Part shown: piece after piece, positions 45,012 through 57,154 of the stretch
Numbering within the stretch: the first letter of the stretch is position 1
Layout of the letters: the number at the start of each line of letters is the position of its first letter
Origin: Ryuthela nishihirai
Taxonomy: Eukaryota > Arthropoda > Arachnida > Araneae > Heptathelidae
DNA: 64,000 nt
Reading direction: 5' to 3'
NCBI GenBank assembly: GCA_038380435.1
Contig: JAWZYU010000006.1
Span: 37,202,501-37,266,500 of the forward strand
Program-made: the position numbers and the translations under genes
The notes under the pieces: generated by a model
Databases searched by the model: none
What the model was told of the DNA's origin: nothing
Seen by the model: only the letters and a program-made list of their open reading frames with translations

Positions 45012-47310
45012 AACATTTCCTGTTCTAAGCATTTCCATAATAATTTCATCCATCCCTGGGGATTTATGTAGTTTAAGTTTAGAAATTCCAAAATAACTTC
45101 AGACTGTGTTATAGGGCAACCTTAAAACCAGTAATACATCTATCATCGTTACAAACAATGGGAGTAGAATTAACCACATTGCTTAGAACATCACTGAAAT
45201 GCACGGCCCACCTAGCCATGACAGAATCCTCACTTTCTATAACCTTACCTTGTTTATCCTTCAATCCCTGTATACCTGTCAGTTTTCTACCATACGAAAC
45301 ATTAACGATCTGTACAACTCTCTGCTGTTGTGCTGTCTAACTGCTTCCTCTGCCTTGTCAGCTAACTGATCCTTTACACGTTTATTAAGCTCTCTGTAAT
45401 CCTTTCTATTAGGACTAGTAGGGTACTGATTAAAGACATTCCTGCAGTTCCTCTTTCTGAAATAAGCTCAAGTGCCTTATCACTCAAATAATTCTGCCCC
45501 CTCTGCTCCTTTTTTCCTAAAAGAATACTGTTAGTTTCCAAAAAGCCTGTTTAAAATTGCCCCATTCTTCCTCAACTTCAGTAGTAAGCAAACCATGACT
45601 GTCATAATGACTAAGTAACCTATCATGGTAAGCTTTAGCTATAACTGGGTCTTTCAGAGCATCAGAATTAAAGGTAATTTTTTAACCTTAGCACAACTCT
45701 TTTTAAGTTTAAGTTGCAAGACACTTTTAACAAGGTAATGGTCAGATCCAATTTCAAGTCCTCTATATGCCCTGGTATTTCTAACAGAACTAGCTCATTT
45801 GCTGTTAATATATAATCAATCATATTATTTATGCAGCCCATCAGGTGAAACCCATGTGTTCTTATGTATGTTGCAGTGTTTGTAATAAGTGTTAGTTATT
45901 CTGAAACCATTGAATTTACTTACCTGTAGGAGACGTTGCCCATTGCCATTGCAGCTACCGATACCAAAAGGGCCTATCACCCCTCCCCAAAGGTCAGAGT
46001 CAGTATCAACTTTGACATTGAAGTCACCTAGAACAAGGATAATATCTCCTTTCTTGACAGAATTCAAAATATCCTGAAGTTGTCTTGGAAGACATCTAAG
46101 AAATGATAGCAATTTGCATCTTGGGAACTTTTTATAAATATAAAAGTCTCATTAAGTTATAGTTCACCATGATAACTAAAATCATAGCTTGGCTATGTGA
46201 AGATAGTGTTAAGCTTAATGTAGACTAGTTGCTCAAAAGTCTTTGGTCATACAGCACAATTGTGAATTAAACATTTTTTAAAACCTATCCTTCTTATCCT
46301 CATCAGCATCCTCAGTGGGGGCATAACAGCAGATAACATTCAAGCCTTTAACTCTTGTCTGAAATTTTGCTATAAGAAATCTTTCATTAATGCACTCATA
46401 TCCTAGAAGAGCATCGCTAGTGTGTCTGCTGAGAAGCATACCCACGCCTTGGTGATGCTTTTTGTCGTCCCTCCCTGAAAAGAGAAATTTAAGATTATTT
46501 TTAAGAATCTGAACTTTATCTGTTCATCTGGTCTCTTTCAAGCCGAGAATATCTAAATTATAATGGTGGAATTCTTGTGTGAGGACATCAAGAGAAAAAG
46601 CTCTGTGCAGAGTCCTCACATTCCAACTACCTATGGAGAGAAAATGGTTAGTGGGATGTTTAAAGAAACTATGTTTATTGAGAGAGGGAATGCCGACAAT
46701 ATCAAACAGCCCCCTAATCGCAGACATGGGGCAAAGACCCATTCCCCCACCACTAAAGTCTGAAGCCATCTACACTGGAAGATTTCCTCCAATGTAGAAT
46801 TTGACGATGCCAATAGAAGCAAAGAGTTCAGGTGCCTGCGATGACCTCTGCTCAGGATTATCCACCAGCTGATAAACATATCCTGTGAATCTATTCATTT
46901 GGGGCTGTCAACCCACAAACAAACAGAAAACACAGCAGAAGATTTTCCCTCCACAGAAACCCACCAGTGGAACAAATTCAGGATCCATAATCAAGCTCAG
47001 AGCCTTCAGTCCAGTAGGTTTATATGGTCAGCACCAGGACCCTCTGTTAGTGACCACTCCTCAGCAGGGTAGAAAAAAAGTATCCATAGTTGTCCAGGTC
47101 AGTAGGCCACACTAATCTGGCAGCCCTCCCCTTCCATTCGCTTTCAGTAATTTCAGTAACAAGAGAGTAGCTCTTTTGAAAGGTACTAAATGGCCTGCAC
47201 CACGAGAAGTCGGGCTCAGACATTAGGTACTAGGCCTGGCTGGTTCTATGCATCATCACAAGGGATTGGTGCATAGTTCTCCTTCCAGTGACTACCTAGC
47301 TACCATATAG
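45012..47310 (-). mobile_element. LINE copy with endonuclease domain (longest in the window)
   Basis: Read on the reverse strand, the 5' end is near 47310 (TAGCTAGGTAGTCACTGGAA). The ORF then begins at 46769: MASDFSGGGMGLCPMSAI, IGSWNVRTLHRAFSLDVL, LDILGLKETR. After a short break, 46112-45825 reads KGDIILVLGDFNVKVDTDSD, the catalytic GDFN block of an APE endonuclease. Downstream, the inter-domain and start of the RT region are degraded to about 45012, and the RT core and 3' end are missing. Several frameshifts. The family resembles RTE/BovB-type LINEs by the SWNVRTL and GDFN motifs. Confidence 0.85.
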
Positions 47311-48138
47311 AGGCCAGGCATTATATTTGTTCACAAATATAGGGTAACATTATTCTCTGACATCCTGCATTTAATGTGTAAATGATAGGGTGGTCTATTT
47401 TAAACACAGTTTTTCAGTGAGTTTCTGAAATCTGCTGAACTTCTTAGTATTTTTCAGGAACATGTCTAGCTATGATTTCACTCTAGTAAGTTTTGCATTC
47501 CATTGCTTTGAATAACATCAATTAAATCTTTCTGAGGTACTGCAAACATTCATGTGATCAACAGTGCTATTTTTTTCAGATTCTTTAAAATTCATGTATA
47601 ATATTTCTATTTCTTGTTTCATAACTGAATATTACTTTTAAATTACTTTTTATCTGATGAATAGAAAGCTTTTATTTCTTTTATTGCATTAAATAATGTG
47701 AATCTTTAAATGAGAAATAACATAAATTTTGTTCCTCATATATTTTTATTACTGAATTTAAGTATTGGGTTAAACTGACTTTAACTTCAATGGTTTGAGT
47801 TACAGCAATTCTCTATTATGAATGAAACACACATGGAAAAACAAACGGGAGGTGAGTTATTGTGCGGCTTCTGTCCTCTTGCTTGCTTGGAAGGAAGACT
47901 ATTTTCTAAAAATTCACTTTAAATCTTTTTTCCTAAGTATAAAATTCTTTGTAAATCACTAATTTAATTTGATGCATTAGGTTTTATGAAATATAATATA
48001 AAATTATATATATTTCATGAGGCAAAAAACAGTAGTTTTGCTTTAAAAGTTTAATATTAGGACTGAAAACTTAATTAGTTTAATAAAAGGACTGAAAACG
48101 TGACTTAGTGTGAGTACTAATACCAAGGAACCTGTCCA
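47311..48138. other. Intronic AT-rich sequence, no gene recognised
   Basis: No coding frame or repeat family supported. Confidence 0.5.
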
Positions 48139-48560
48139 AGGTTCGGTTGTTTTACCTCTGAGCAGTATTTTATTTGCATACAAGCTAAATGGCCAGGTCA
48201 CAAGGGTTGGGCTGTTGTTTAACCGTAAAATGGCACTTTTTTGCACACAATGGGTTAAATTGTCAGGTCACAAGGACCCTGAGGGCTGAGAGAAGGTTAG
48301 AGAAAGTAGACCCACTGACAATTGTTAGGAGACAGGTGGCACCTGTCAAAGCCAGGTTCTTTAACATGCATAGGGTTTGGCTCTCCTGCACAATGGGCCA
48401 TGCATGGCTTTCACTCCATTCGATGGACAACAACATTTTCAAATCGATCAGTATCCCCTTTCTGACTAAGGGTAGAGTGGGGATTTAGCAGACATTAATC
48501 TCGATGCTCACACAGATACTTGTGCCTGGTACTACTGAATGAACCAACACCCACCCCAGT
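48139..48560 (-). repeat. Two SINE-A pieces, one inserted in or beside the other
   Basis: A tail fragment (GGTTCGGTTGTTTTACCTCT to GGCCAGGTCACAAGG, 48139-48205) is followed at once by a second, more complete but diverged copy starting with its own tail (GTTGGGCTGTTGTTTAACC). Confidence 0.75.
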
Positions 48561-48867
48561 ATTTGCCTGCCCAGCTGAACCATCACCAAATAGTAACTAT
48601 GGTTTTAATACTTTATTTTTTTAAAAATTCTTCTTCTATTTAAGTACATCATGCAATGTGCACTATTAAACTCCCTACAAACTTCTGGAAAAGTTTGCAA
48701 CAGTGCATCAAAAAGAAAACTGGAAAATCTAATCATCTTTCCTGAATATGGAATGCTCATTTTCAAAGAGAAAAAAAAACATTGTTTGCTTTTGCCTAAA
48801 TTAAGTCCCTCTAATGATGTAAACTCAAACTACTGGAAGATTTGAAAACACTGAATACAGTTGTTCT

Positions 48868-49142
48868 TTAACATACACAGCATATGGCTCCTTTCGTCGT
48901 TTTATTTGATGGACAGCACCCTTTCCTTATATCGTTTTATTATTTCTACCATTGAACTAATGCCCTTTCCTTATATCGTTTTATTTGATGGACAGCACCC
49001 TTTCCAAGCCCATCTTGTCCCCTCTGATTAAATGCAGGATGGGGGTTTAGTAGAGATAAATCTGAATACTGGTAGTGGGATATAAACCTGGTAACTGCAG
49101 ATTACAAGCCTAACACAAAACTGACTGAGCCAACTCCTGCCC
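48868..49142 (-). repeat. SINE-A fragment with internal duplication
   Basis: GTTCTTTAACATACACAGCA to AACTGACTGAGCCAACTCC. ATTTGATGGACAGCACCCTT occurs twice (48905, 48985), separated by CTACCATTGAACTAATGCC, which is the reverse of a SINE-C head. Confidence 0.75.
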
Positions 49143-50527
49143 TCACTATTGTATTAGTATATTGATATTGTATTTGCCCTAATCCCACCCAGAAAAAATT
49201 TTCAATTTGGCACCTAGAACAAAAAAAGCTGCATCTTTAATTTCCCTGGCAGTGAGAGAGTAAGTTTCTATGGTCAATGTAAACTCCTTGCTTACTACAT
49301 GTACCAGTAACAGAATTTCAAATTCAAATGAAAGTTACTTAAAGCCTTATTTTAAAACATGATAGACTGTTTGGAACTTTAATTGAGATAATTAACAATG
49401 GTGTTAAAAATACTGTAGAAGATATTCCACCAAATTTTTAAATTCTTTTGTAAATAGACTATTTACAATATTCATATAAAGTTTACACACTTTCCAACTT
49501 TAGAGCTTCCATCTTCCGAATGAGGACTAAAAGATGCAGAAAATTTGAATATTTTATTAATATAATCCATCCCAAAAAAGAATTTTTCATTTAGCTCTTA
49601 AAACAAAAAAAGTTGAATGTCTACAATAGATGACAAAATGAAAACAAATAGCTCATTAAAAAACAGTGCTAAAAAAAGTCATGATACGGATTTTTGTTTC
49701 ATAAATGCCATGTGTCCTGCAATGACCGCAGTCAGCTCTCTATAGCCGAAAGCAAGCACTCTCTTGCTTATAAGTGACTGAAGATGTGCAGCAATTCCTG
49801 CTGCTATTTGCATTCATTGCAAAAAAAAATACAATTTGACCCACAGCTGATGAAGGCAATTTGAAGACGTCCAAAGTGTTTTGTTCTTACTGCAAGATGT
49901 GACCTAATCAAACTATTACCCAGATGTAAGCTACCATATGTCCTTGTTTTCTTATTCATGTTCTCACTTAAAGTGTCCAAAGAGAATTTATAATTCTTTT
50001 AAAAAGTAACTCGGCAACACCAGAATCTGTGGTGTTATCAACTTGAACACATTAATAAATGATATGTGCTTCATTTCTGACATAACTATTTTTTATTTGC
50101 ATGACCTTTATGCTTGTATATATATATCATAATTGCAGGGTTAAGTTCCAAAATTCAGTCGTTTTTCTGTTGAAAAAAAAAAAAAAAAAATTGATCTTGC
50201 CCACAATTGCATGCATTGTGAGAAACCTGACACTTTAAGGCTAAAGAGTTTAAAACTAATTGTTTTAAAATTAAATGCTTTACTATTAAATAAAAAATAC
50301 CAATTAAGTATTATTCTTTAATCAGTTATATATTTATGATACAGAATTTATAGACTGATTGCTCATACAGTCAAATCCTGCTAGTTATAGCAGGGGGACT
50401 GGTAAAACCTATTGCTATAGACAGTGGGTATAAACTAAACATTTGAAATATTTTGGTGTAATTTCAAAAACTTTCTCTAAAATTTTGTAATACCAAGAAA
50501 CAACTAAACTATGCAATTAGAGAGATA
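49143..50527. other. Intronic sequence, no gene recognised
   Basis: Contains an A-run at 50175-50190 and weak inverted text near 50370-50440 (AGTCAAATCCTGCTAGTTAT) that may be a decayed pogo-type end. Nothing firm. Confidence 0.45.
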
Positions 50528-50540
50528 TATATATGGAATA

Positions 50541-50722
50541 GCCGTCCCGTGGCCGAGTGGTTAGCACGCTTGGCTACTGATCTAAGGGACCTGGGTTCGA
50601 GTCCCGGATTAGGCATGGATGTGTGTGTTCTGCTGAGGTCCTGCCATCCTCTCAGATCTACTGTGGCATATAAATTGACAGGCTCCTGTCAGACCTCTGT
50701 GGCAAGCAGCTGCTTGAGGGGG
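50541..50722 (+). repeat. SINE-B, full length, 13-bp TSD
   Basis: TATATATGGAATA at 50528-50540 and 50723-50735. Head GCCGTCCCGTGGCCGAGTGG. A 10-bp deletion in the body (GTGTGTTCTGCTGAGG). Confidence 0.95.
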
Positions 50723-50735
50723 TATATATGGAATA

Positions 50736-51764
50736 AGAATTTTTATTTTTAGTCATTTGCACTCATTCACAACTAATTTCATTGTGATTCCTCTATATTA
50801 TGCTAATTGTGTATTTTTGTACAATATTGTGACAAATGTCTGACTGGCTGTTTATTATGTAATTTTTTCCCATTTTTTTAATCTTGTATTCCTTTTGCTA
50901 GACATACTATTAATTAAAAAACCACCCACAGATCAAAATGTAAAAGCATCTTTACTGTCATACCACACAATAAAAATGGTCATATGACTGAATAACACTG
51001 ATAATCAATGGGTGATCTTTGTGCTCTTATAGAAGGAACTCACTCCTTTGCAGTTCTTTCATCTACAGAAAATAAAGTCAAAAGTCCAGTATTATGGTAT
51101 GTCTTACACCGGGTGACATGCATCAACCATGTGTCTTTATAAAGCAAGGTAGAATAGAGTTGAACCAGTGAGTTGCTTTAGTGCTGATGTGACATTAAAA
51201 ACCTTTTAGGTAATAAGCAAATCATTAACAAGGAGTGGAATGTTGCACCCTATTTTATTATCTATCTAGAGCCCAGAATGTGACATTTGTGAACCTTGTT
51301 CTCAACAATTCGAAAGGGAGGTTTCGAGCATGATTGGGCAACCTTTTCTCATCAGCAGACCAGATGAGTTTTCAGAATGTCGTGGACCAAAACTTTAATT
51401 ATTGCATAAAACACTCTGACCCCTCTAATCCATATCCAATTCTCTGAGTAGATTATATATATATAATCAAGGTAATTATAACCTTAATTAGAAGTATAAA
51501 ATATAAATGCTAAATTTTTACATGTACATATTTATTGCAAAAAAGAATAAGAGAATTAAATATACAGAAGTAAATACATAATTAGGATAAAAATAATATA
51601 TGCATTTTAATGACTTTTGCAGTTGAACATTTTTCACAAGATCATTGCTAAAATTTGGTAGGTTATTACTTAAAGCAATGTGTTGGCATCCACTACCTTT
51701 CAAAGAAAAAAATATTGAATTTCACAAATTGCTTAAGAATTTAAAAAATGGGGCAATAATTTGC
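50736..51764. other. Intronic AT-rich sequence, no gene recognised
   Basis: No coding frame or known repeat supported. Confidence 0.5.
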
Positions 51765-52005
51765 ACAGCAAATAGCCATGAGCTATTTGGAAACTGCATG
51801 CAGATCACACCTAGCCTGTGAGTCATGGATTTCCCATGACTGGTGTCAGTCGAGCCTCACCCAAAGTCCAAGCATGGGAGTAATTTGTACAGCAAATAGC
51901 CATGAACCGTTTGGAAACTGCAAACCGGTCACACCTGGCTTGCAAGTCATGGATTGCCCATGACTGGTATAGGGATTAGAGCTGGAGCCCTTCCCCAAAA
52001 TTCAA
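51765..52005. repeat. Two diverged tandem copies of a roughly 125-bp unit
   Basis: Each copy runs from AGCAAATAGCCATGA through TTTGGAAACTGCA, TCACACCT, AGTCATGGATT and CCCATGACTGGT to TCCAAGCATG or TTCAAGCATG. No similarity to other repeats here. Confidence 0.75.
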
Positions 52006-52284
52006 GCATGAAAATTTGAAAAAAAAAAAAATCATTAGTCTGTGAAATTGCTTTCTGCACATATTGGATGATTTTTTTGACTTGTTATTAATCTGTTTTA
52101 TGTAATTATTCTATTTAGTGTAATTGGTGACATAGTCATTCTCTGTAGAGGAGTTAAATCTGTAATCCCCCTCTTGGCTATGCCAGTGTATGTAATTATA
52201 AACTTCATAAATAAGTAAAAAAATAATGTTCCTTTATACAATTTTTTCCTTTCATTTTTCACCATCTCTCATTTTACACTCTGT

Positions 52285-52605
52285 TGTAACACACTGAGAT
52301 TTATCTCCCCTAAACCCCCACACTACCTTTGGTTAGAAAGGGGTTAATGATGGGCTTGGAAAGGCCATTGTCCATCAGATGGGACATTAGGCCATGACAT
52401 CTTGTACAAGGGAGTCATACCCTGTGCACATTAAATAACACCCTGGATGACCTTGATGGGAGGCTTCCATCTGCCTCATAGCAGCTATCCAGTGAGGCCC
52501 CCTTCCTCTAACCTTCTCATAGTCCTGGGGTCCTTGTGACCTGACTATTTAGCCCATTGTCTGTAAAAAAAGTGCTGCTCAGAGATAAAACAACACAACT
52601 TTATA
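52285..52605 (+). repeat. SINE-A, lacking the tRNA head
   Basis: CACTGAGATTTATCTCCCCT to AGAGATAAAACAACACAAC. It lies 300 bp before THAP exon 2. Confidence 0.85.
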
Positions 52606-52918
52606 GCATCTGACAAAAGTATTTTCTGGCCGTGTGCTTCAAAAGGGACATATGTCAGGTCAGTTAATGAGTAAAGTAGAATATTTCTGTATACTCCATT
52701 TGTACCATTTTCCAATTTGCATGCATACCTAAGTAATTTGGTACCATCAGCAACTCAGCATGCTTTTCTAAAATGTCAACTTACATGTTCTGTATTTTGT
52801 ATTGTTGCATTTATATATATTATATTGTTTGCATATAAAAGTGGAATCATGTAGAAATATGAATTATAAAATTATGTGAAATTTGGAACAAAGAGTTTTT
52901 ACCTGCCTTTTTTAACAG

Positions 52919-53095
52919 GTGTACAAATGAAGCGTGCCAAACTGAAAAATGTTGCAATTCCATCACAAAAGTTGCCTGAACTTTTGAATCAGAAGATACT
53001 TAACAAAACAAGCAAACAAATCAATTTAAGCAATAAACCATTGAAGAAACTATGTACTACAAAGAGACCAATTATAACAGTAGTGAAAGCAGAAG
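52919..53095 (+). CDS. THAP gene B, exon 2: end of the THAP domain plus basic linker
   Basis: The acceptor is TTTTTTAACAG after a pyrimidine tract and the donor is GAAG|GTAGGA. Entered in phase 1 from exon 1 (G+GT = Gly), it reads VQMKRAKLKNVAIPSQKLP, then a Lys/Asn/Leu-rich stretch ending TKRPIITVVKAE. LKNVAIPS is the AVPS-type C-terminal THAP motif and aligns with LRPNAVPS of gene A, followed in both by a K-LP. The downstream part is basic and has no recognisable domain; it may be a flexible or nuclear-localising linker. Intron 1 is about 19.3 kb and full of transposons. The join is supported by phase and domain completion, not by transcript data. Confidence 0.75.
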
Positions 53096-53397
53096 GTAGG
53101 AAATAATACTGTTGTGGCCCAGCATGACGTGATGTAATTTTTTTTAGGTTTTGCCTAAGTCACTCAGAATTATTTTGTTTGATAATTATATTTCGTATTT
53201 AATTGCTGTGAATACTGATAAGAATACAGTAATAGTTATTATTTTTTCTCCAAAAAATTAAGCATATATAACTGTTTTAAAGTGCAGTACAATTTATTAG
53301 GTAGAAAACCCAGTTGATATTCTTCAACATTGGTGTAGTTGGTAAGTAGATGGTCAGTTTGTGGGTATGTTGGTTTCCTTTGGTGAATTAATTTCTT

Positions 53398-53945
53398 TAA
53401 TAAATAGTTTGTGAAAAAAATTTTGCTGACATGCAGGACTTGAACCTGCATCTCTCCAGAAACATTCCAGAGTATTCTACCATTGAACTAATGCCAGCTC
53501 TGTTTTTTTACCACTAATTTAAGACTTTAAACTCTTCACCGAGATTTTTGGGCCAACTGTTGGTGCCACTATGATCTTGGGTGGCAACTATTACTTTTTA
53601 TATTGCACTGAGTAAGATGGAATTAATAATAGTCTCTTCATGCTATTTAACGTTATTAATGATTTAAACATAGTGATAATCACAGCATTACCTGTTGACT
53701 TTTTAACATTGGTAAATCAATAAATCAACAGTTGGCCCAAAAATCTCAGTGAAGAGTTTAAAGTCTTAAATTAGTGGAAAAAAAGACAGAGCTGACATTA
53801 GTTCAATGGTGGAATACTCTGGCATGTTTCTGGAGAGATGTGGGGTCAAGTTCCATATGTTGGTGAAATTTTTTCCGCAAAATATTTATTGATTTATCAA
53901 TATCAAAAAGTCAACAGGTAACGTTGTGATTGTTATCTATGTTTA
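53398..53945. mobile_element. Inverted-dimer tRNA SINE (SINE-C), second copy, 12-bp TSD
   Basis: AATTAATTTCTT at 53386-53397 and 53946-53957. The 548-bp body is collinear with 38164-38717 over its whole length, including the same inverted arms (left head reversed near 53450-53505, right head at 53787-53870) and the same middle (GCACTGAGTAAGATGGAATT). Different flanks and TSDs show that the dimer moved as one unit. It is in gene B intron 2. Confidence 0.88.
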
Positions 53946-54287
53946 AATTAATTTCTTGTTTGGTGTGCTCTAATGCAGGCAAGATCTGAAGCACACAACC
54001 ATTGGGTCTATTATTGAAGAACAACTGATTTAAAAATAGCTTATAAGCTACTCTTTATCACTGCACAAAACTTCTTAACCATCTCACAGCACCTCCAACC
54101 TCTTTTTTTATTTTTAGATCAAAACTGTAATCTTTTTTTTTTACTATTAATCTATAGTTTTTACTATGTTAGAATATGTAAGTAAAATTTCCTAATCACA
54201 ATATTATGTAAGGTATGGATGTTTAAATTTATCTATATACCTATATTGGCAAGACAGTATTTTGACTTCTGGAGATTCATACTACAC

Positions 54288-55900
54288 TGGTGTCCAAAAT
54301 TAAGCATAATTGACAAAGTAGACTGTATTGAACAAACATTCGGCAAAAACAGCAATGAAAGGTACATGCAGATATTTGTGGGCACATGAATGTGGGAATA
54401 ATGATGCAATAGCATGTGACCACATAATTTGCACAAGAGACAAGAACTGCAAACCTGTAATGGTATAAATAATGGGATAGATGTGGAAAACTTCATTTCT
54501 TGTCCCCAGCACATTCTGTTTGTATTCAAGCCAATTTGTTGCCATAACAATGTCACACAGATAGCATGTTGATGTTCTTACACATGGTTGAGATGTTGCA
54601 ATCAGGCTAAACACAGAGTGCAATAGGTTGCACCAATCCATGATGTCAAGGCTGCAGAGAAGGTACCAAGAGATAGAAACAGTCGACCATGTAATCAGCA
54701 ACTTTTGAGCTCTCACAGCATACACCAAAAATTGTCCATGTGTGCAGAAACAGTTGTCCATGTGTGCAGGGTCAATCACAACTTAAAATGGCTCAGGATG
54801 ACTGTGATGTGACACTAACAGCAAGATGTAATGAACAGATGTCAGTGAGAGAGCTTGATGTTAAACTGTCTGTTGCTCATGGGCAAATGATATACAGAAG
54901 GCTTCATGAACAAGGACTTTATGCAAGTGACTTGCAGTTTGCATTCTACTCACTTTGTTGGAAAGAAAGGCAGGTTGTTGTGGTGCAGACTGGGACTAGA
55001 CCTCAAACTAATGGACAACACTAGGACTGGATCTCAAAATAATTGACCAGTGGTCTCTTCTGTGACAAATCCAAATTCAGTATACTGATAGATAGTCATT
55101 GTGTTGTCATCTGGAGAGAACCCAGAACCCATTATCACCCCTCAAACATTAAAGAAATACACCATTATAGAGGTGGTGGCTTGCTGATGTAGGTTGACAT
55201 TAGGTCATATGGCCGCATGACACTCCATGTCTTTCCTGGAGGAACTTTGAAGGCATCAGGTATAGAGATGAAGTCCTTGAATCCTTCGTGAAGCTTTTTC
55301 AGAGTGCTGTTGGCCACAATTCCTGTTTATGGACAATAATATGCATGCACATAAGGTTGTTTTAGTGGATTCCTGTGAAATTCATTTAGTGATTTCTGTG
55401 AAATCAATATATCCAGCTTTTGCCATGGCCAGTATATTTGCCAGACCTCAACCCTATAGAGCAGTGGTTCTCAATGTGGGGTATGCGGTAAAATTTTTTG
55501 GGGTATGCTGTGAGAACTCAAAAGTTGCTAGATCTAGTAACAAAGTAAAATTAACCATTGTTGTACTATAACTATAGTTTTATCTGTCTATACAAGGGGT
55601 ACACCAGTTACATACACATTCCCAGGGGGTACATGAAGCATAAAAGGTTGAGAACCAATTCTATAGAGCATATGTTGGCTGCATTGGGAAGACAGATTTC
55701 AGCTTATCACCCTCCTCCCATAACTCTCCTGGAGCTCCAATCTGATCTTGTATAGAGTGGGATTTAATACTTCAAGACCTTACTGTCTCATAAACAGCAT
55801 GCAACATCAATGTGACACTTGTTATGTCTGCTTAGGTTAAAATTTGTATTGTAATCAAAGCAATGGAAGGTCTAAGCAACAAAATCTTTAATTTTAAAAT
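54288..55900 (+). pseudogene. Tc1-like remnant split by a hAT MITE
   Basis: The left end CACTGGTGTCCAAAATTAAG at 54287 is Tc1-like. Downstream there are degraded transposase pieces: HCVVIWREPRTHYHP near 55100, GGGLLM, and a split SPDLNPIEHML-type block (CAGACCTCAACCCTATAGAG before the MITE, then ATAGAGCATATGTTGGCTGC after it). Many stops. The right terminus was not identified. Confidence 0.65.
55462..55660 (+). mobile_element. hAT MITE (199 bp), 8-bp TSD
   Basis: CAGTGGTTCTCAATGTGGGG start and GGTTGAGAACCAATT end form a Charlie-like inverted repeat. CTATAGAG is duplicated at 55454-55461 and 55661-55668. It interrupts the SPDLNPIEH-coding block of the Tc1 remnant. Confidence 0.85.
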
Positions 55901-56233
55901 AAAAGGTGCTTGATACTCATATTCATTAGACTAATAATGTTAAATGGCTGTGGGGAAAAAAATCTTACTTCTATCTATTGGGTAATTACAAATGAATATA
56001 ATTATTTTAAATATTTATATATTTTTTTTATATGTAAAGAGATGAGAATCATATTGAACGTTTGTAATTGTTATTTGGTATGTAAGAAAGTTCATAAGTG
56101 TTCTCTCAAAATATGTAGGATTTGCTGATGTTCCATTTATAGTTTTTTTTTTTAAAGTAAGACATTTAAATTCATTACCTTTATTTGTAATCACTCAGTA
56201 TTTGATTTACTCTTAATAATGTATATGGAGATA

Positions 56234-56990
56234 CACTATGTTGAAAAAAGTATCCCAACACTTTCATGTTATGTGAATGGAAAGCCACTTTCAAAGCTCC
56301 CCAACATTGAAAATAAACTTTTTATGCAAAAACTGTTATTGGCGATAAATTGTAGATGCCACTCAAATCTCTCTAAATATATTTCCTGCAATATTCGTTT
56401 AATATTTAAAGAATGAATGGAAGCTGAAGCATTTATCTTCAACTTTTGACACTTGTGAAAAATACTTCAATAGATAAAACACAACTTTTATAACAATTTG
56501 TTCACTAACGTAAATTAAGTATCTGAAGTTTGTATGACAATTTTTTAAGATTTCATCAATTTGGAGGCAATGTGACAATGTCAATTTTCAACAATCTTCG
56601 ATCAATATTTAAAGAGTCATTGAAGCGGGACAGCAGATGACACTGCCACATTGCCACCAAATTGATGAAATCTTGAAAAATTGTCATACAAACTTCAGAT
56701 ATTTAATTTATGTTAGTGAACAAATTGTCACAAGAGTTGTGTTTTATCTATTGAAGTATTTTTTCACAAGTGTCAAAAGTTGGAGATAAATGCTTCAGCT
56801 TCCATTCATTCTTTAAATATTAAACGAATATTGCAGGAAATATATTTAGAGAGATTTGAGTGGCATCTACAATTTATCGCCAATAACAGTTTTTGCATAA
56901 AAAGTTTATTTTCAATGTTTGGGGAGCTTTGAAAGTGGCTTTCCATTCACATAACATGGAAGTGTCCGGACACTTTTTTTCAACATAGTG
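56234..56990. mobile_element. Fold-back Tc1/mariner-type MITE with about 350-bp arms
   Basis: Arms of about 56234-56582 and 56638-56990 are inverted repeats with high identity (for example TTTATCGCCAATAACAGTTT against AAACTGTTATTGGCGATAAA), around a roughly 55-nt loop. Ends CACTATGTTGAAAAAAGT are flanked by TA (56232-56233, 56991-56992). There is no transposase. It lies 165 bp before THAP exon 3. Confidence 0.9.
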
Positions 56991-57154
56991 TATGTTATCA
57001 TCTGCTTTTTTTATTATTCAAATTGTGAGTTTTTAATGTATTATGAAAGCTAATATAAATTTTTGTTCAATCTATTTGAGTAAGGCAATATTTTTTGCAG
57101 ATAAAATGATGGCTAAAAAATGACTGACTCAAAATCATATTTCATTAAATACAG

